Source: Rariglobus sp. (GTDB lineage: Bacteria; Verrucomicrobiota; Verrucomicrobiia; Opitutales; Opitutaceae). Taken from it: a stretch of 56,859 bases of DNA. How positions within the stretch are numbered: position 1 is the stretch's first letter; each line of letters opens with the position of its first letter. The stretch lies in the NCBI GenBank assembly GCA_029266495.1, contig JAQSWS010000028.1, positions 5,417-62,275 of the forward strand, given 5' to 3'. The notes beneath the pieces were generated by a model that saw nothing but the letters and a program-made list of their open reading frames with translations, was not told the DNA's origin and did no database searches. Positions 19,763-29,038 of the stretch are shown in pieces. A program made the position numbers and the translations under genes.

Positions 19763-20266
19763 TCAGTTCGAGTAGAACTTCACGATCTCGGCGACGAGAT
19801 ACTTGTGGTCCGTCTTCGAGATTTCGTTGGCGGCCAGCAAGGCATCGGCCTGCAATACGCGATAGGTCATCTCTTGGAAACGGTCGCCATCGGTTCCGGC
19901 GGGCAGGGCGGGCTTCAGGTCCAGCACCAGATCGTTGGGCGTCAGGTCGGTCATCGCGCCGAGCTCATAATCGATACCCCAGCGAAGGAAACGTTTCTCG
20001 TATTCGTTGGCCACGGGGAGAACCACCGTCATGGCATTCTCGAAACCGGGCTTGCGCAGCTCGATCGTGTAGGCGGACGCGCGGTTCAGGGCGATTTTAA
20101 AGGGGGTCTTGCCCACTTCGACACCGTTGATCATTCCGGTGGCGCCTTCGGGAACGGAGCGGACCACCACGGCCTGCGTCCGGCCCTTGCTCAGAACGGC
20201 ACAGCCGGACGAGAAAATTAGAACGCATCCAGCCAACAGGGCCGGCACGAAAAATCGTAGTTTCAT
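19763..20266 (-). CDS. PEGA-domain lipoprotein
   Basis: 167 residues. The signal peptide ends in a lipobox (FSSGC, Cys 22), so it should be lipidated, which fits its position head-to-head with lgt. The mature part opens with a PEGA-like domain: VVVRSVPEGATGMINGVEVGK then PFKI, with YTIELRKPGFE. PEGA domains are found on surface proteins that contact the cell wall. The remainder has no recognised motif. A good sigma-70-type promoter lies upstream. Confidence 0.85.
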   Translation of the reverse strand: MKLRFFVPALLAGCVLIFSSGCAVLSKGRTQAVVVRSVPEGATGMINGVEVGKTPFKIALNRASAYTIELRKPGFENAMTVVLPVANEYEKRFLRWGIDYELGAMTDLTPNDLVLDLKPALPAGTDGDRFQEMTYRVLQADALLAANEISKTDHKYLVAEIVKFYSN

Positions 20267-20295
20267 AAGGGGGAGGTTCGGGGTCGAACGGAGCG

Positions 20296-20324
20296 AGTAT
20301 TTTTTTACAGTCCGGAGCGGTCAA
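20296..20324 (-). promoter_or_regulatory. Predicted sigma-70-type promoter of the PEGA lipoprotein gene
   Basis: On the minus strand, TTGACC (20319-20324) and AATACT (20296-20301) are separated by 17 bases. The spacer ends in an A-run. Transcription would begin around 20288, giving a leader of about 20 bases before ATG 20266. Confidence 0.5.
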
Positions 20325-20452
20325 GGGCAATCACCGGAAATTCACGCGCACTTTTTGGTTGGTAAATAAGAACGGACCGCTCCACTCGATTGCTTTCGCG
20401 CACGGGCGGACACCAGACAGGCGTCCGCCTCCCTCGTTCCCTCCGCCACGCC

Positions 20453-21304
20453 ATGTTTCTTGCCTACTGGGTCCACGATCTCAGCCCGTTCGTTATCCAA
20501 TTTACCGATACGTTCGGCATCCGCTATTACGGGCTCGCCTACCTGCTGGGCTTCGTCGGCGGCGGCCTCTTGCTCCACGCCTACGCCCGGTCCGGCCGCT
20601 CGAAACTGCCGTCGGCCCAGATCTCCGATTTCATCATCGCCCTCGTGATCGGGGTGATGGTCGGCGGACGGCTCGGGTCGTTTTTCCTCTACGACGGCTG
20701 GCGCGCGCTGGGCGAAGACCCGCTGGCCTTGTTCAAGGTATGGAAGGGCGGAATGGCCAGTCATGGCGGGTTCGTCGGCGTCGCCCTGGCGATGGCTTGG
20801 TTTGCCGGCGGTCACCGCATGCCGTTCCTGCACCTTTCCGATCTCATCGTATCGGTCGCCCCGCTCGGCCTGATGCTCGGCCGCATCGCCAACTTCATCA
20901 ACGGCGAGCTGTGGGGGAAAATCTCCTCCGTTTCCTGGGCGGTCATTTTTCCAGACAGCGCCCCCGAAGGCACCCCGCTTGCGTTAATCCCGCCCCGCCA
21001 TCCGTCCCAGCTTTACGAAGCTGCCTTGGAAGGCGCCCTGTTGCTCGCGGTGATGCAGTGGCGCTTCTGGCGCACCGACGTGGTGAACCGCCGACCCGGA
21101 CGGCTCTCAGGCGAATTTCTCATCGCCTATGCGATCGTCCGTGTGATCGGTGAAATCTTCCGCGAACCCGACACCGGGCTCGATCCGATTTTCGGCCTGA
21201 GCCGCGGGACTTTTTATTCGTTGTTCCTGATCGCGGTGGGCTTCGTGCTGATCGTCCGGACCTCACGCATGTCCACGATCACCCCTCCGAAGGTCTCCGG
21301 GTAA
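20453..21304 (+). CDS. lgt: Prolipoprotein diacylglyceryl transferase
   Basis: 283-residue inner-membrane enzyme that adds diacylglycerol to the lipobox cysteine of prolipoproteins. Multiple TM segments and the family motifs are present: YYGLAYLLGF, VGGRLG, GGMASHGG (catalytic-site His), GRIANFINGELWG, HPSQLYEA and VIGEIFREPD. ATG 20453 gives normal length. Its 3' end overlaps the convergent pxpA gene by 26 bases. Confidence 0.96.
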   Translation: MFLAYWVHDLSPFVIQFTDTFGIRYYGLAYLLGFVGGGLLLHAYARSGRSKLPSAQISDFIIALVIGVMVGGRLGSFFLYDGWRALGEDPLALFKVWKGGMASHGGFVGVALAMAWFAGGHRMPFLHLSDLIVSVAPLGLMLGRIANFINGELWGKISSVSWAVIFPDSAPEGTPLALIPPRHPSQLYEAALEGALLLAVMQWRFWRTDVVNRRPGRLSGEFLIAYAIVRVIGEIFREPDTGLDPIFGLSRGTFYSLFLIAVGFVLIVRTSRMSTITPPKVSG

Positions 21305-22049
21305 GCGCCTCCACGCACACGCCTTCACGGCTCATGGCCGTCCGCAACCCGCGGGCAAACGCCACCGCCTCCACCCCGTCGCCGTGCAGGCAAAGCGTAT
21401 CCGCCGCGACGACCACATCCGTTCCGTCGGTCGCGCGCACCCGTCCCTCGCGCACCATCCGCACGACTTGGGCAACCGCGTCCGCCTCGTTCTTGAGCAA
21501 CGCATCCGGACGCCCGCGCGGCGTGAGTGAGCCGTCCGCCTGATAGGTCCGGTCCGCAAATACCTCCGCCGCGACCCGCAGCCCCCTCGCCCGTCCGGCC
21601 TGCAAGGAAACGCTCCCCGCCAGCCCGTAAAGCCGGAGATTCGCATCCACACCTGCAACCGCCTCGGCAATGGCGTCCGCGATCGTGGCATCGCGCGCCG
21701 CGAGATTGTAGAGCGCGCCATGCGGTTTCACATGGGTCACCAAGGCCCCCTCCTCCTGCGCGATTCTCCGCAATGTCTCCACCTGGGAACGCACCAGCGC
21801 CACGACTTCACGGGGGGAAAGCACTTGCTCCCGCCGTCCGAAATGCTCGCGATCCGCAAAGCCCGGGTGAGCGCCGATCGCCACGCCGTGGCGGCGCGCG
21901 AGCCGCACCGTGGCCCGCATGGTCGTCTCATCCCCCGCGTGTCCTCCGCAGGCGATGCTGGCCGACGTGATCAACGGCATCAACGCCTCGTCGTGCCCGG
22001 CCCCCTCCCCGAGGTCGCAGTTAAAATCGATGGCCGTGTTTGTCGTCAT
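21279..22049 (-). CDS. pxpA: 5-oxoprolinase subunit A (LamB/YcsF family)
   Basis: 256 residues. Part of the PxpABC complex that uses ATP to open 5-oxoproline (pyroglutamate) to glutamate. Family landmarks are DFNCDLGEG at the N-terminus, ASIACGGHAGD, VAIGAHPGFADREHFGRR, VTHVKPHGALYN, VFADRTYQADGSLTPRGRP and LCLHGDG. It starts in a 4-base overlap with the end of the fused pxpB-pxpC gene, so it is the second gene of that operon. Its last 26 bases overlap lgt on the other strand. Confidence 0.96.
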   Translation of the reverse strand: MTTNTAIDFNCDLGEGAGHDEALMPLITSASIACGGHAGDETTMRATVRLARRHGVAIGAHPGFADREHFGRREQVLSPREVVALVRSQVETLRRIAQEEGALVTHVKPHGALYNLAARDATIADAIAEAVAGVDANLRLYGLAGSVSLQAGRARGLRVAAEVFADRTYQADGSLTPRGRPDALLKNEADAVAQVVRMVREGRVRATDGTDVVVAADTLCLHGDGVEAVAFARGLRTAMSREGVCVEALTRRPSEG

Positions 22050-23740
22050 GCCTGCCGCAACTTCGCCCGCACGCCGGCCGCCAGCAGAGCCAGGGCATGT
22101 TCCTGCCCGAGATAAAGCGACTGCGCTTCCTCGACCGGCACTTCCTGGAATCGCACGATATCGCCGGTCCGCGCCTGCGCGAGCCGGGGAAGGTCGACCG
22201 AGATGATGTTTCCAATTTTTGGATACCCGCCGATCGTCTGCCGGTCGGCCATCAGCACAATCGGCTTGCCGTCCGGCGGCACCTGCACCGAGCCAAACCC
22301 CACGCCTTCGGACACCAGCTCCCGCGCTTCCTCCAGCCGCAGGGCCGGCCCGTCGAGCCGCAAGCCCATGCGATCCGACCGGGCGGTGATTTTAAACGGC
22401 TTCGCCAGAAACGTCCGTCGGCTTGCCGCCGCGAACCAGTTCCATTGGGGACCACGCACGAAACGCACGGCCACCTCACCCGTGGTCGCCGCCTTGAACT
22501 CGGCCGAGGCGCTCCAGTTTCCCGCGGTCGCCAGGCCGCCCGGACCGGTTCGAAACCGGTCACCCGCCTGCAACGCCCGGCCGTCCCATCCGCCGATCCC
22601 CGCGCGCAACAACGTGCCGGCGCCTCCCAGCACACGCGGGATCTCCAGTCCGCCCGCAATCGCGAGGTAGACACATCGCCCCTGGGTCAGCTCGGCGAGC
22701 GACACTTCCTGACCCTCCTTCACCTGCCACGGACGCCAGCCCGGCACGCCGCGAACGTCGGCCCCGGTCACCGCGATCCACGTATCGCGCAAAAACCTCA
22801 GCTCCGGCCCGGCGAGCGTCGCCTCCAGCAGCGGTGCATTCTCGTCGTTGCCGAGGAGCAGGTTCGCCACGCGCGCCGCCTGGCGGTCCATCGGTCCGCC
22901 CACCGGAATCCCATGATGCTGCCGTCCCGTCCGCCCCAGGTCCTGAACCGTGGTCAGCGCACCGGGTTTGAGGACCTCGAACACTGCGACTGCTTTCGGA
23001 ACCCTGGCCGGCGCCGGCACCGGCGGTTTCTCCTCCTGTTGCACGGCCTGGCTTTCCGTGATGGCGGTAAATTTCACGGTGTCGCCCGCTTCCAGCAACG
23101 TGGGAGCCGCCTCGTCTTCCGGACGAAAAAGCCGCACCGGCGTGCGCCCGATGATCGACCATCCTCCCGGCGTGGCCGTCGGATAAACCCCGGTTTGCGT
23201 TCCACCGATGCCCACGCTGCCCGCGTGAACCAGCAAACGAGGGGTGGTCCGGCGTGGGGTTGCCAGCTTCGGAGCCATGCCCAGCAAATAAGGAAATCCC
23301 GGCGAAAATCCGACCGCAGCCACGCGATAAACCGCCTTGGTGTGCAGACGGATGACCTCGGCTTCGGATAATTTTGCATGCGTCGCCACCGCGGCAAGGT
23401 CCGGACCCTGTTCGCCGCCATAGCAAACGGGCACGACGACCTCGCGGCCCGCTTTGCGACGGCCGGCACCCGCCGGCGCGGCGGGTGCGGTTTTGATCCA
23501 CGCCGTCACCCGTTCCCATGGCGTGCCCGCACCGGCAGCCAACCTGGCCGGATCATAGTGAACGGTGATCGTCGTGAACGCGGGCACGACATCCGTGATC
23601 CCGGCGGGCGGAGCGTGATTGAGCGAACGCGCGAGCCGCGCAACCGCTTCCAGCGCCGCGGTGCTGTTTTTGGCTCTGAGCACCACCAGGACGGCGCAAT
23701 CCCCAAGCGGAATCAATTGCATGTCCCTCACTGTGGGCAT
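22046..23740 (-). CDS. Fused 5-oxoprolinase subunits B and C
   Basis: 564 residues combining PxpB (KipI-like, about 1-225) and PxpC (KipA-like, about 250-560). The B part has GDCAVLVVL, VGFSPGFPYLLGM, HAGSVGIGGTQTGVYP and TPGGWSIIGRTP. The C part has KPGALTTVQDLGRTG, GGPMDRQAARVANLLLGN, AGGLEIPRVLGG, RSDRMGLRLDG and DRQTIGGYPKIG. A Pro/Ala linker (KPPVPAPARVP) joins them. In E. coli these are two polypeptides. Start ATG 23740 is favoured, but ATG 23722 (MQLIPLGD) would also fit the family. Followed by pxpA. Confidence 0.93.
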   Translation of the reverse strand: MPTVRDMQLIPLGDCAVLVVLRAKNSTAALEAVARLARSLNHAPPAGITDVVPAFTTITVHYDPARLAAGAGTPWERVTAWIKTAPAAPAGAGRRKAGREVVVPVCYGGEQGPDLAAVATHAKLSEAEVIRLHTKAVYRVAAVGFSPGFPYLLGMAPKLATPRRTTPRLLVHAGSVGIGGTQTGVYPTATPGGWSIIGRTPVRLFRPEDEAAPTLLEAGDTVKFTAITESQAVQQEEKPPVPAPARVPKAVAVFEVLKPGALTTVQDLGRTGRQHHGIPVGGPMDRQAARVANLLLGNDENAPLLEATLAGPELRFLRDTWIAVTGADVRGVPGWRPWQVKEGQEVSLAELTQGRCVYLAIAGGLEIPRVLGGAGTLLRAGIGGWDGRALQAGDRFRTGPGGLATAGNWSASAEFKAATTGEVAVRFVRGPQWNWFAAASRRTFLAKPFKITARSDRMGLRLDGPALRLEEARELVSEGVGFGSVQVPPDGKPIVLMADRQTIGGYPKIGNIISVDLPRLAQARTGDIVRFQEVPVEEAQSLYLGQEHALALLAAGVRAKLRQA

Positions 23741-23892
23741 CCTCCCGCGAAGCTCAAGACTGGCGGCAGCTCGCGGCTCGCGGCATCCCTGAACGGCAGA
23801 CCCTCGCTCCCGCTAATGCCCGCGTGCCCCCGCCTGATAATTGGGCGGATAGGATTGCAGTTTTCGCTCGAATCCCGGAACTGTCACCGCTC

Positions 23893-24573
23893 ATGCCGTC
23901 CCGCCGCATCCTCCTTCTTTCGGCTCTCGCCTCCCTCCTTGCCACCGCCGGCTGCCGTGATGCCAAAATCGTGAGCTACCGCGTGCCCAAGGAGGCCCCG
24001 CCCGCCGCCGCGGCCAACGCCCCCTCCGCCGATCCTCACGCCGGCCTCGGCATCCCGCCGGTCAACGCCCCCGCTCCAACCCAACCCGCCCCCGCGCCGG
24101 GTGACATGGCCTCCACGCCCGTCCCCACTGCGACCGGCGGCAATCTCACCTGGACTGCGCCCGCCCATTGGCAATCGCGCCCCGCTTCGGCGATGCGCAA
24201 GGCCACCTTCATCATTCCCGGCGAGGCTGCCGGCGAACAGGCCGAACTCGCCGTCACCGCCTTCCCGGGCGACGTCGGCGGCAACCTCGCCAACGTCAAT
24301 CGCTGGCGCCAGCAGTTGCAGCTCCCCCCGATCACCGCCTCCGAACTCGGTTCCGCGCTCAACCACCTTCATGCCGGCGATCTTCACATCGACATCGCCG
24401 AACTCCTCGGCCCCGCGCCTGCCGACGGCAAACCCCGCCAGCGCGTCCTGGGCGCGATCGTGCCGTTCAACGGCGCGACATGGTTCTTCAAGCTCACCGG
24501 TCCCGACGCCCTCGTCATTCGCGAAAAAGCCGCGTTCCTCGGCTTCATCCAAACTCTTCAACCCGCCCGCTGA
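23893..24573 (+). CDS. Lipoprotein leading the cytochrome c maturation operon
   Basis: 226 residues. The signal peptide ends in a lipobox (ATAGC, Cys 20). A Pro/Ala-rich linker (30-80) leads to a folded domain of about 140 residues (LTWTAPAHWQSRPASAMRKATF, FPGDVGGNLANVNRWRQQL, GATWFFKLTGPD). No named family recognised. It lies 3 bases before resB and is likely co-transcribed, so it may assist apocytochrome handling in the periplasm; that is inference from position only. Confidence 0.75.
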   Translation: MPSRRILLLSALASLLATAGCRDAKIVSYRVPKEAPPAAAANAPSADPHAGLGIPPVNAPAPTQPAPAPGDMASTPVPTATGGNLTWTAPAHWQSRPASAMRKATFIIPGEAAGEQAELAVTAFPGDVGGNLANVNRWRQQLQLPPITASELGSALNHLHAGDLHIDIAELLGPAPADGKPRQRVLGAIVPFNGATWFFKLTGPDALVIREKAAFLGFIQTLQPAR

Positions 24574-24576
24574 GCC

Positions 24577-25740
24577 ATGCGCGATCTCTGGGATTCATTC
24601 GTCCAGTTCTTCACTTCGCTCCGCGTCACCGTGGTGCTGCTCGCACTGTCGATCATCCTGATCTTCGCCGCGACCCTCGACCAGGTGAACCTCGGCATCT
24701 GGGCCGTGCAGGAAAAATATTTCCGCACGTTCTTCGTGTTTTGGAACGTCAAGGGCTTCCCCGTCCCCGTCTTCCCCGGCGGCTATTTCATTGGCGGACT
24801 CCTGCTCATCAATCTCGTCGCCTCGCACGTCTACCATTTCCGGTTCGCCTGGAAAAAATCCGGCATCCTCCTCACCCACGCCGGCCTCATCCTCCTGCTG
24901 GTGGGCGAACTCCTCACCGGTCTCTGGCAGGAAGAATACCAGCTCCGTCTCGATCAGGGCCAGACCCGCAACTACTCCGAAAGCTTCCGCTCCAACGAAC
25001 TCGCCGTCATCGACGCCACCGATCCGGACTGGGACCAGGTCGTCGCCATTCCCGAGGAGCGCCTGCAAGACCGGGGCGAGCCGGTCCAGCACGAGCGCCT
25101 GCCGTTTCGCATCGCCGTGCGCGCCTACTACCCCAACGCCGCCGTTCAATCGCGCGAAGAACTGGGCAACCCCTCCGCGCCTCCGCCCGCCAATCGTGAC
25201 ATCGGTGCGCGCCTCGCGATCATCCCGCTTCCAATCACCTACAAACCCAACGAGCGGAACCTTCCCGCCGCCGTCATCGAATTGCTCGGCCCGTCCAATG
25301 TCTCCCTCGGCACCTGGGTCGTTTCGACCATGATCGTGCAACCGCAGACCTTCGATTACGCGGGCCGCACCTGGCGCCTGGCGATGCGCTTCGAACGTGC
25401 CTACAAGCCCTACTCGCTCACGCTGCTGAAGTTCTCTCACGACCGCTACATCGGCACCGAGATTCCCAAAAATTTCGCCAGCAAAGTCCGCCTCCACTCC
25501 GAGGACGGCAGCACCGACCGCGAGGTGCTCATCTACATGAACAACCCGCTGCGCTACGACGGGCTCACGTTCTACCAGGCCGGCTTCGACAACAACGACA
25601 CCACCACCGTCCTCCAGGTCGTGAAAAACCCCAGCTGGATCCTCCCTTACCTCGCCTGCATCATGATGGGCCTGGGCCTGGTCATCCAGTTCGGTCTCCA
25701 CCTCTTCGCCTTCGTCGCCAAGCGCCGCCACGCCGCCTGA
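24577..25740 (+). CDS. ResB-like cytochrome c biogenesis protein
   Basis: 387 residues of the ResB/Ccs1 family, which holds apocytochrome c and works with CcsA to attach heme in System II. N-terminal TM helices (about 17-35, 65-85, 95-113) precede a large periplasmic domain, then a C-terminal TM helix (about 350-375). The region MNNPLRYDGLTFYQAGF is the conserved ResB block before the last helix. It is sandwiched between a lipoprotein gene (3 bases) and the ccsA-like gene (5 bases). Confidence 0.9.
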   Translation: MRDLWDSFVQFFTSLRVTVVLLALSIILIFAATLDQVNLGIWAVQEKYFRTFFVFWNVKGFPVPVFPGGYFIGGLLLINLVASHVYHFRFAWKKSGILLTHAGLILLLVGELLTGLWQEEYQLRLDQGQTRNYSESFRSNELAVIDATDPDWDQVVAIPEERLQDRGEPVQHERLPFRIAVRAYYPNAAVQSREELGNPSAPPPANRDIGARLAIIPLPITYKPNERNLPAAVIELLGPSNVSLGTWVVSTMIVQPQTFDYAGRTWRLAMRFERAYKPYSLTLLKFSHDRYIGTEIPKNFASKVRLHSEDGSTDREVLIYMNNPLRYDGLTFYQAGFDNNDTTTVLQVVKNPSWILPYLACIMMGLGLVIQFGLHLFAFVAKRRHAA

Positions 25741-25745
25741 TCGCC

Positions 25746-27593
25746 ATGAAACGCCTCCTCCCTCTCCTCGTCCTCCTTCTCGGCGCGGTCTATCTGGCCA
25801 GTCCTTTCTTCCGCACGCCCAAATCCGACTTCGACCTCGCCGGCTTCGGACGCATCCCCGTCGTCGCCAACGGCCGCACCAAGCCGCTCGACAGCGTCGC
25901 GCGCAACACCCTGCTCCTCCTCCAGGGCCGCCAGCGTCTGGTCACGCCCGAAGGCGCCAGCCTCACACCCAACCAGTGGTTGCTCGACGTATTCTTCCGT
26001 CCGCAGCTCGCCGACACCTACAAACACTTCGAAATCGTCCACCCCGGCGTGCTCGATGTCTTCGGCCTCGCCCCCGAAGACGGCGCCGGCAACAAGCGCT
26101 TCGCCTACCTCCAACTCGTCCCCAAGCTCGAAGAACTCGACCGCCAGGCCGGCCTCGCCGCCGGTGTCGAAGCCCCGGTGCGCACCGCCTACCAGCGCGC
26201 CGTTCTTAATCTCCGCGACCACGTCATCCTGTATCAACAACTCAAGCACAGCCTCGTGATGCCCGATGGCTCCGACTTCCTGGGCGATCTCCTTCGCCTG
26301 CAGGACAACCTCGGCGCCAGCATCGAAGCCGTGCGCAACCGCGAGGCCGGCAAACCCGCCGACACCCAGCTCGCCACGTTCGCCATGGAGATGGGTTCGA
26401 AGTTCCTGCGCATGGAGCAGATTGGAAATCTCCTCGTCGTCCCGCCCGCCTCGGCCTCCGCCGGTTCCCAGTGGGAAAAAGCGGGGCAGACCCTCCTCGG
26501 CACGTTCCAACATCGCGTGGTCAACGTCCACACCCTCACCTTCGCGGGCCTTCAGCACACCTGGAAGAACCAGCAGCCGGAACAGTTCAACACGCTCCTC
26601 TCCAAGCACCGAGCCGAATGGGAGCGCGCCCACCCCGCGATTCTGAAAAAAACCGACACCGAAACCCGCTTCAACCAAGCCTCCATTTTCGGACGCAACA
26701 CCATCACCCTCTACGTGCTGGCGTTCCTGCTCGCCGCGCTCTCCTGGTTGAAATGGCCCGAGGCACTTCAACGCTCCGCCTATTACCTGATCCTGCTCGC
26801 GTGGGTCGCCACCACCGCCGGCATCATCACGCGCATGTGGCTCGAGGGCCGCCCGCCCGTGACCAACCTCTACTCGTCCGCCCTCTTCGTCGGCTGGGGC
26901 AGCGTCGGACTCTGCCTCATCCTCGAACGCATTTTCCGCAACGGCATCGGCAGCGTCGCCGCCGGACTCACCGGCTTTTGCACGCTGTTGATCGCGCATC
27001 ACCTGTCACTCAGCGGCGACACGCTTGAAATGATGCGCGCCGTCCTCGATTCCAACTTCTGGTTGGCGACCCACGTCGTCGTGATCACGATCGGCTACGC
27101 GGCGACCTATCTCGCGGGTTTCCTCGCGATCATCTACGTATTTCGCGGCGTATTCACCCGCTCGCTCGACAAGGCCACCGCAGATTCCCTCGGCCGCATG
27201 GTCTACGGCATCATCTGCTTCGCCACGCTCTTCAGTCTCGTGGGCACGATCCTCGGCGGCATCTGGGCCGACCAGTCCTGGGGCCGCTTCTGGGGTTGGG
27301 ACCCGAAGGAAAACGGCGCGCTCATCATCGTCATCTGGAACGCCATCGTCCTCCATGCCCGCTGGGGCGGCATCGCCCGCACACGAGGCATCATGGCAAT
27401 GGCGATCTTCGGCAATATCGTCACCAGTTGGAGCTGGTTCGGCACCAACATGCTCGGCGTCGGCCTCCACAGCTACGGCTTCATGGACCAGGCCTTCGTC
27501 GCCCTTGTCGCCTTCGGTGCTTCCCAGCTCGCGTTGATCGCCCTCGCCTACCTGCCCAAAGAAAGATGGCGCAGCGTCACCGCCTTGAAGTGA
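25746..27593 (+). CDS. CcsA/ResC-like cytochrome c heme lyase subunit with long N-terminal domain
   Basis: 615 residues. The C-terminal 300 residues are a CcsA-type membrane bundle with the heme-handling tryptophan-rich motif (SWGRFWGWDPKENGA, about 512-526) and histidines in IAHHLSLSG, ATHVVVI and GLHSYGF. The first roughly 310 residues are one TM helix (about 3-20) and a large periplasmic, helix-rich region, which makes the protein far longer than a normal CcsA of about 300-400 residues. It ends a three-gene operon with the lipoprotein and ResB, forming a System II cytochrome c synthase. Confidence 0.9.
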   Translation: MKRLLPLLVLLLGAVYLASPFFRTPKSDFDLAGFGRIPVVANGRTKPLDSVARNTLLLLQGRQRLVTPEGASLTPNQWLLDVFFRPQLADTYKHFEIVHPGVLDVFGLAPEDGAGNKRFAYLQLVPKLEELDRQAGLAAGVEAPVRTAYQRAVLNLRDHVILYQQLKHSLVMPDGSDFLGDLLRLQDNLGASIEAVRNREAGKPADTQLATFAMEMGSKFLRMEQIGNLLVVPPASASAGSQWEKAGQTLLGTFQHRVVNVHTLTFAGLQHTWKNQQPEQFNTLLSKHRAEWERAHPAILKKTDTETRFNQASIFGRNTITLYVLAFLLAALSWLKWPEALQRSAYYLILLAWVATTAGIITRMWLEGRPPVTNLYSSALFVGWGSVGLCLILERIFRNGIGSVAAGLTGFCTLLIAHHLSLSGDTLEMMRAVLDSNFWLATHVVVITIGYAATYLAGFLAIIYVFRGVFTRSLDKATADSLGRMVYGIICFATLFSLVGTILGGIWADQSWGRFWGWDPKENGALIIVIWNAIVLHARWGGIARTRGIMAMAIFGNIVTSWSWFGTNMLGVGLHSYGFMDQAFVALVAFGASQLALIALAYLPKERWRSVTALK

Positions 27594-27657
27594 ACGGCAG
27601 GCCCCCCTCCGGCTCCGCCGCCCCGCGACACTATTGACGCGCCCGGCCGCTTCGCTG

Positions 27658-29007
27658 ATGAACGTTGCCCAATCCAAGATGAGCAACGGCCCCGCCACGC
27701 CGGCCCACCCGGCCAGCACTGCAACGATCAAGCCCACGGACCTCCGGGGCATCCTGAAATACGTCCCGCGTTTTCAAGGCCAGATCTTCGTGCTCGCGAT
27801 CGACGGCTCCATCGTCGCCGACGAGAATTTCGGCAACCTCCTCGTCGACATCGCCGTGCTCCGGTCCCTCGGCATCAAGGTCGTCCTCGTCCACGGCATC
27901 GGCCAGCAGATCGTCGAGCGCTCCGAATCGCTCAAGATCCCCATCTCCAACGCCGACGGCACCGGCGTGACCGACCCGGCCACTCTCGACCTCGCGATCC
28001 GCGCCTCCTCGCGCGTATCGCACCTCATCCTTGAGGGCCTCACGCAAAACACCCTGAAATGCGCGATCACCAACAGCGTGCGCGCCCTCCCCACCGGCAT
28101 CATCAAAGGCGTCGACCAGCAGTTCACCGGCAAGGTCGATCGCGTCGACAAGGACTTCATCGCCCACCTCATCAACGCCGACATCATCCCGATCATCCAG
28201 CCCATCGGCTATGGTCCGGATGGCCGCTCCCTGCGCATCAACTCCGACCTCCTCGCCGCCGAGGTGGCCGAGGCGCTCGGTGCCTCCAAGATCATCTACC
28301 TGACCCCGCAGGCCGGCTTGGAAATCAACGGCGAGATCAAGCGCGACATCTCCGTGGACACCCTCCGGGCGATCCTGAAGGACCATCCCGAACAGCTCAA
28401 CGAGCTCTCCCGCAGCAAAGCCGTGCACGCCATCCGCGCCATCGAAACGGGCGTCCCCCGCGTGCACATCGTCGACGGACGCACCTTCGACGGCCTCATC
28501 AACGAAATCTTCTCCAGCGAAGGCGTCGGCTCGCTCATCTACGCGAACGACTACCAGCAGATCCGCAAGGCCACCAAGCGCGACGTGCGGTTCCTCTACA
28601 ACCTCACGCGCAACGCCGTGAAACGCGAGGAACTGCTCCACCGCACCCAGCAGGCGATCGAGAAGAACATCGACCAGTTCTATGTTTTCGAAATCGACGA
28701 AAACATCATCGCGTGCGTCACGCTGTATTTTTACCCCGACAAACCGCATCTCGCGGAGATCGGCTCGCTCTACGTGCTGCCCTTCTACCACAACCGCGGC
28801 GTCGGCCGGAAGATGGTCGATTTCGCCTGCATGCGTGCGAAGGAAAAAGGCGTCACCACGCTCGTCGCCCTCTCCACGCAGAGCTATTCCTTCTTCACCT
28901 CCGTCCTCGGCTTCGAGGAGGCCGAAAAATCGGTCCTCCCCGAAGCGCGCCTCAAATCCTACGAGGAAAGCGGCCGCAACCCGAAGGTCCTGATCAAGCA
29001 ACTGTAG
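27658..29007 (+). CDS. argA: Amino-acid N-acetyltransferase (N-acetylglutamate synthase)
   Basis: 449 residues; first step of arginine synthesis. The N-terminal amino-acid kinase fold (about 30-285: VLVHGIGQQI, NADIIPIIQPIGY, EVAEALGASKIIYLT) is followed by a C-terminal GNAT domain (about 300-430: EIGSLYVLPFYHNRGVGRKM). This is the bifunctional-fold ArgA type rather than a plain GNAT. I take ATG 27658; TTG 27634 and ATG 27679 are alternatives, and none has a clear ribosome site. A hairpin repeat overlaps its stop codon. Confidence 0.95.
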   Translation: MNVAQSKMSNGPATPAHPASTATIKPTDLRGILKYVPRFQGQIFVLAIDGSIVADENFGNLLVDIAVLRSLGIKVVLVHGIGQQIVERSESLKIPISNADGTGVTDPATLDLAIRASSRVSHLILEGLTQNTLKCAITNSVRALPTGIIKGVDQQFTGKVDRVDKDFIAHLINADIIPIIQPIGYGPDGRSLRINSDLLAAEVAEALGASKIIYLTPQAGLEINGEIKRDISVDTLRAILKDHPEQLNELSRSKAVHAIRAIETGVPRVHIVDGRTFDGLINEIFSSEGVGSLIYANDYQQIRKATKRDVRFLYNLTRNAVKREELLHRTQQAIEKNIDQFYVFEIDENIIACVTLYFYPDKPHLAEIGSLYVLPFYHNRGVGRKMVDFACMRAKEKGVTTLVALSTQSYSFFTSVLGFEEAEKSVLPEARLKSYEESGRNPKVLIKQL

Positions 29008-29026
29008 GCCCGACCGCCGGTCGGGC
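29008..29026. repeat. GCCCGACC hairpin repeat, single unit
   Basis: GCCCGACC-GCC-GGTCGGGC, a perfect 8-bp stem with a 3-base loop, directly abutting the argA stop codon. Same unit as the pair at 18130-18188. Confidence 0.65.
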
Positions 29027-29038
29027 TGGTCGGATTTT

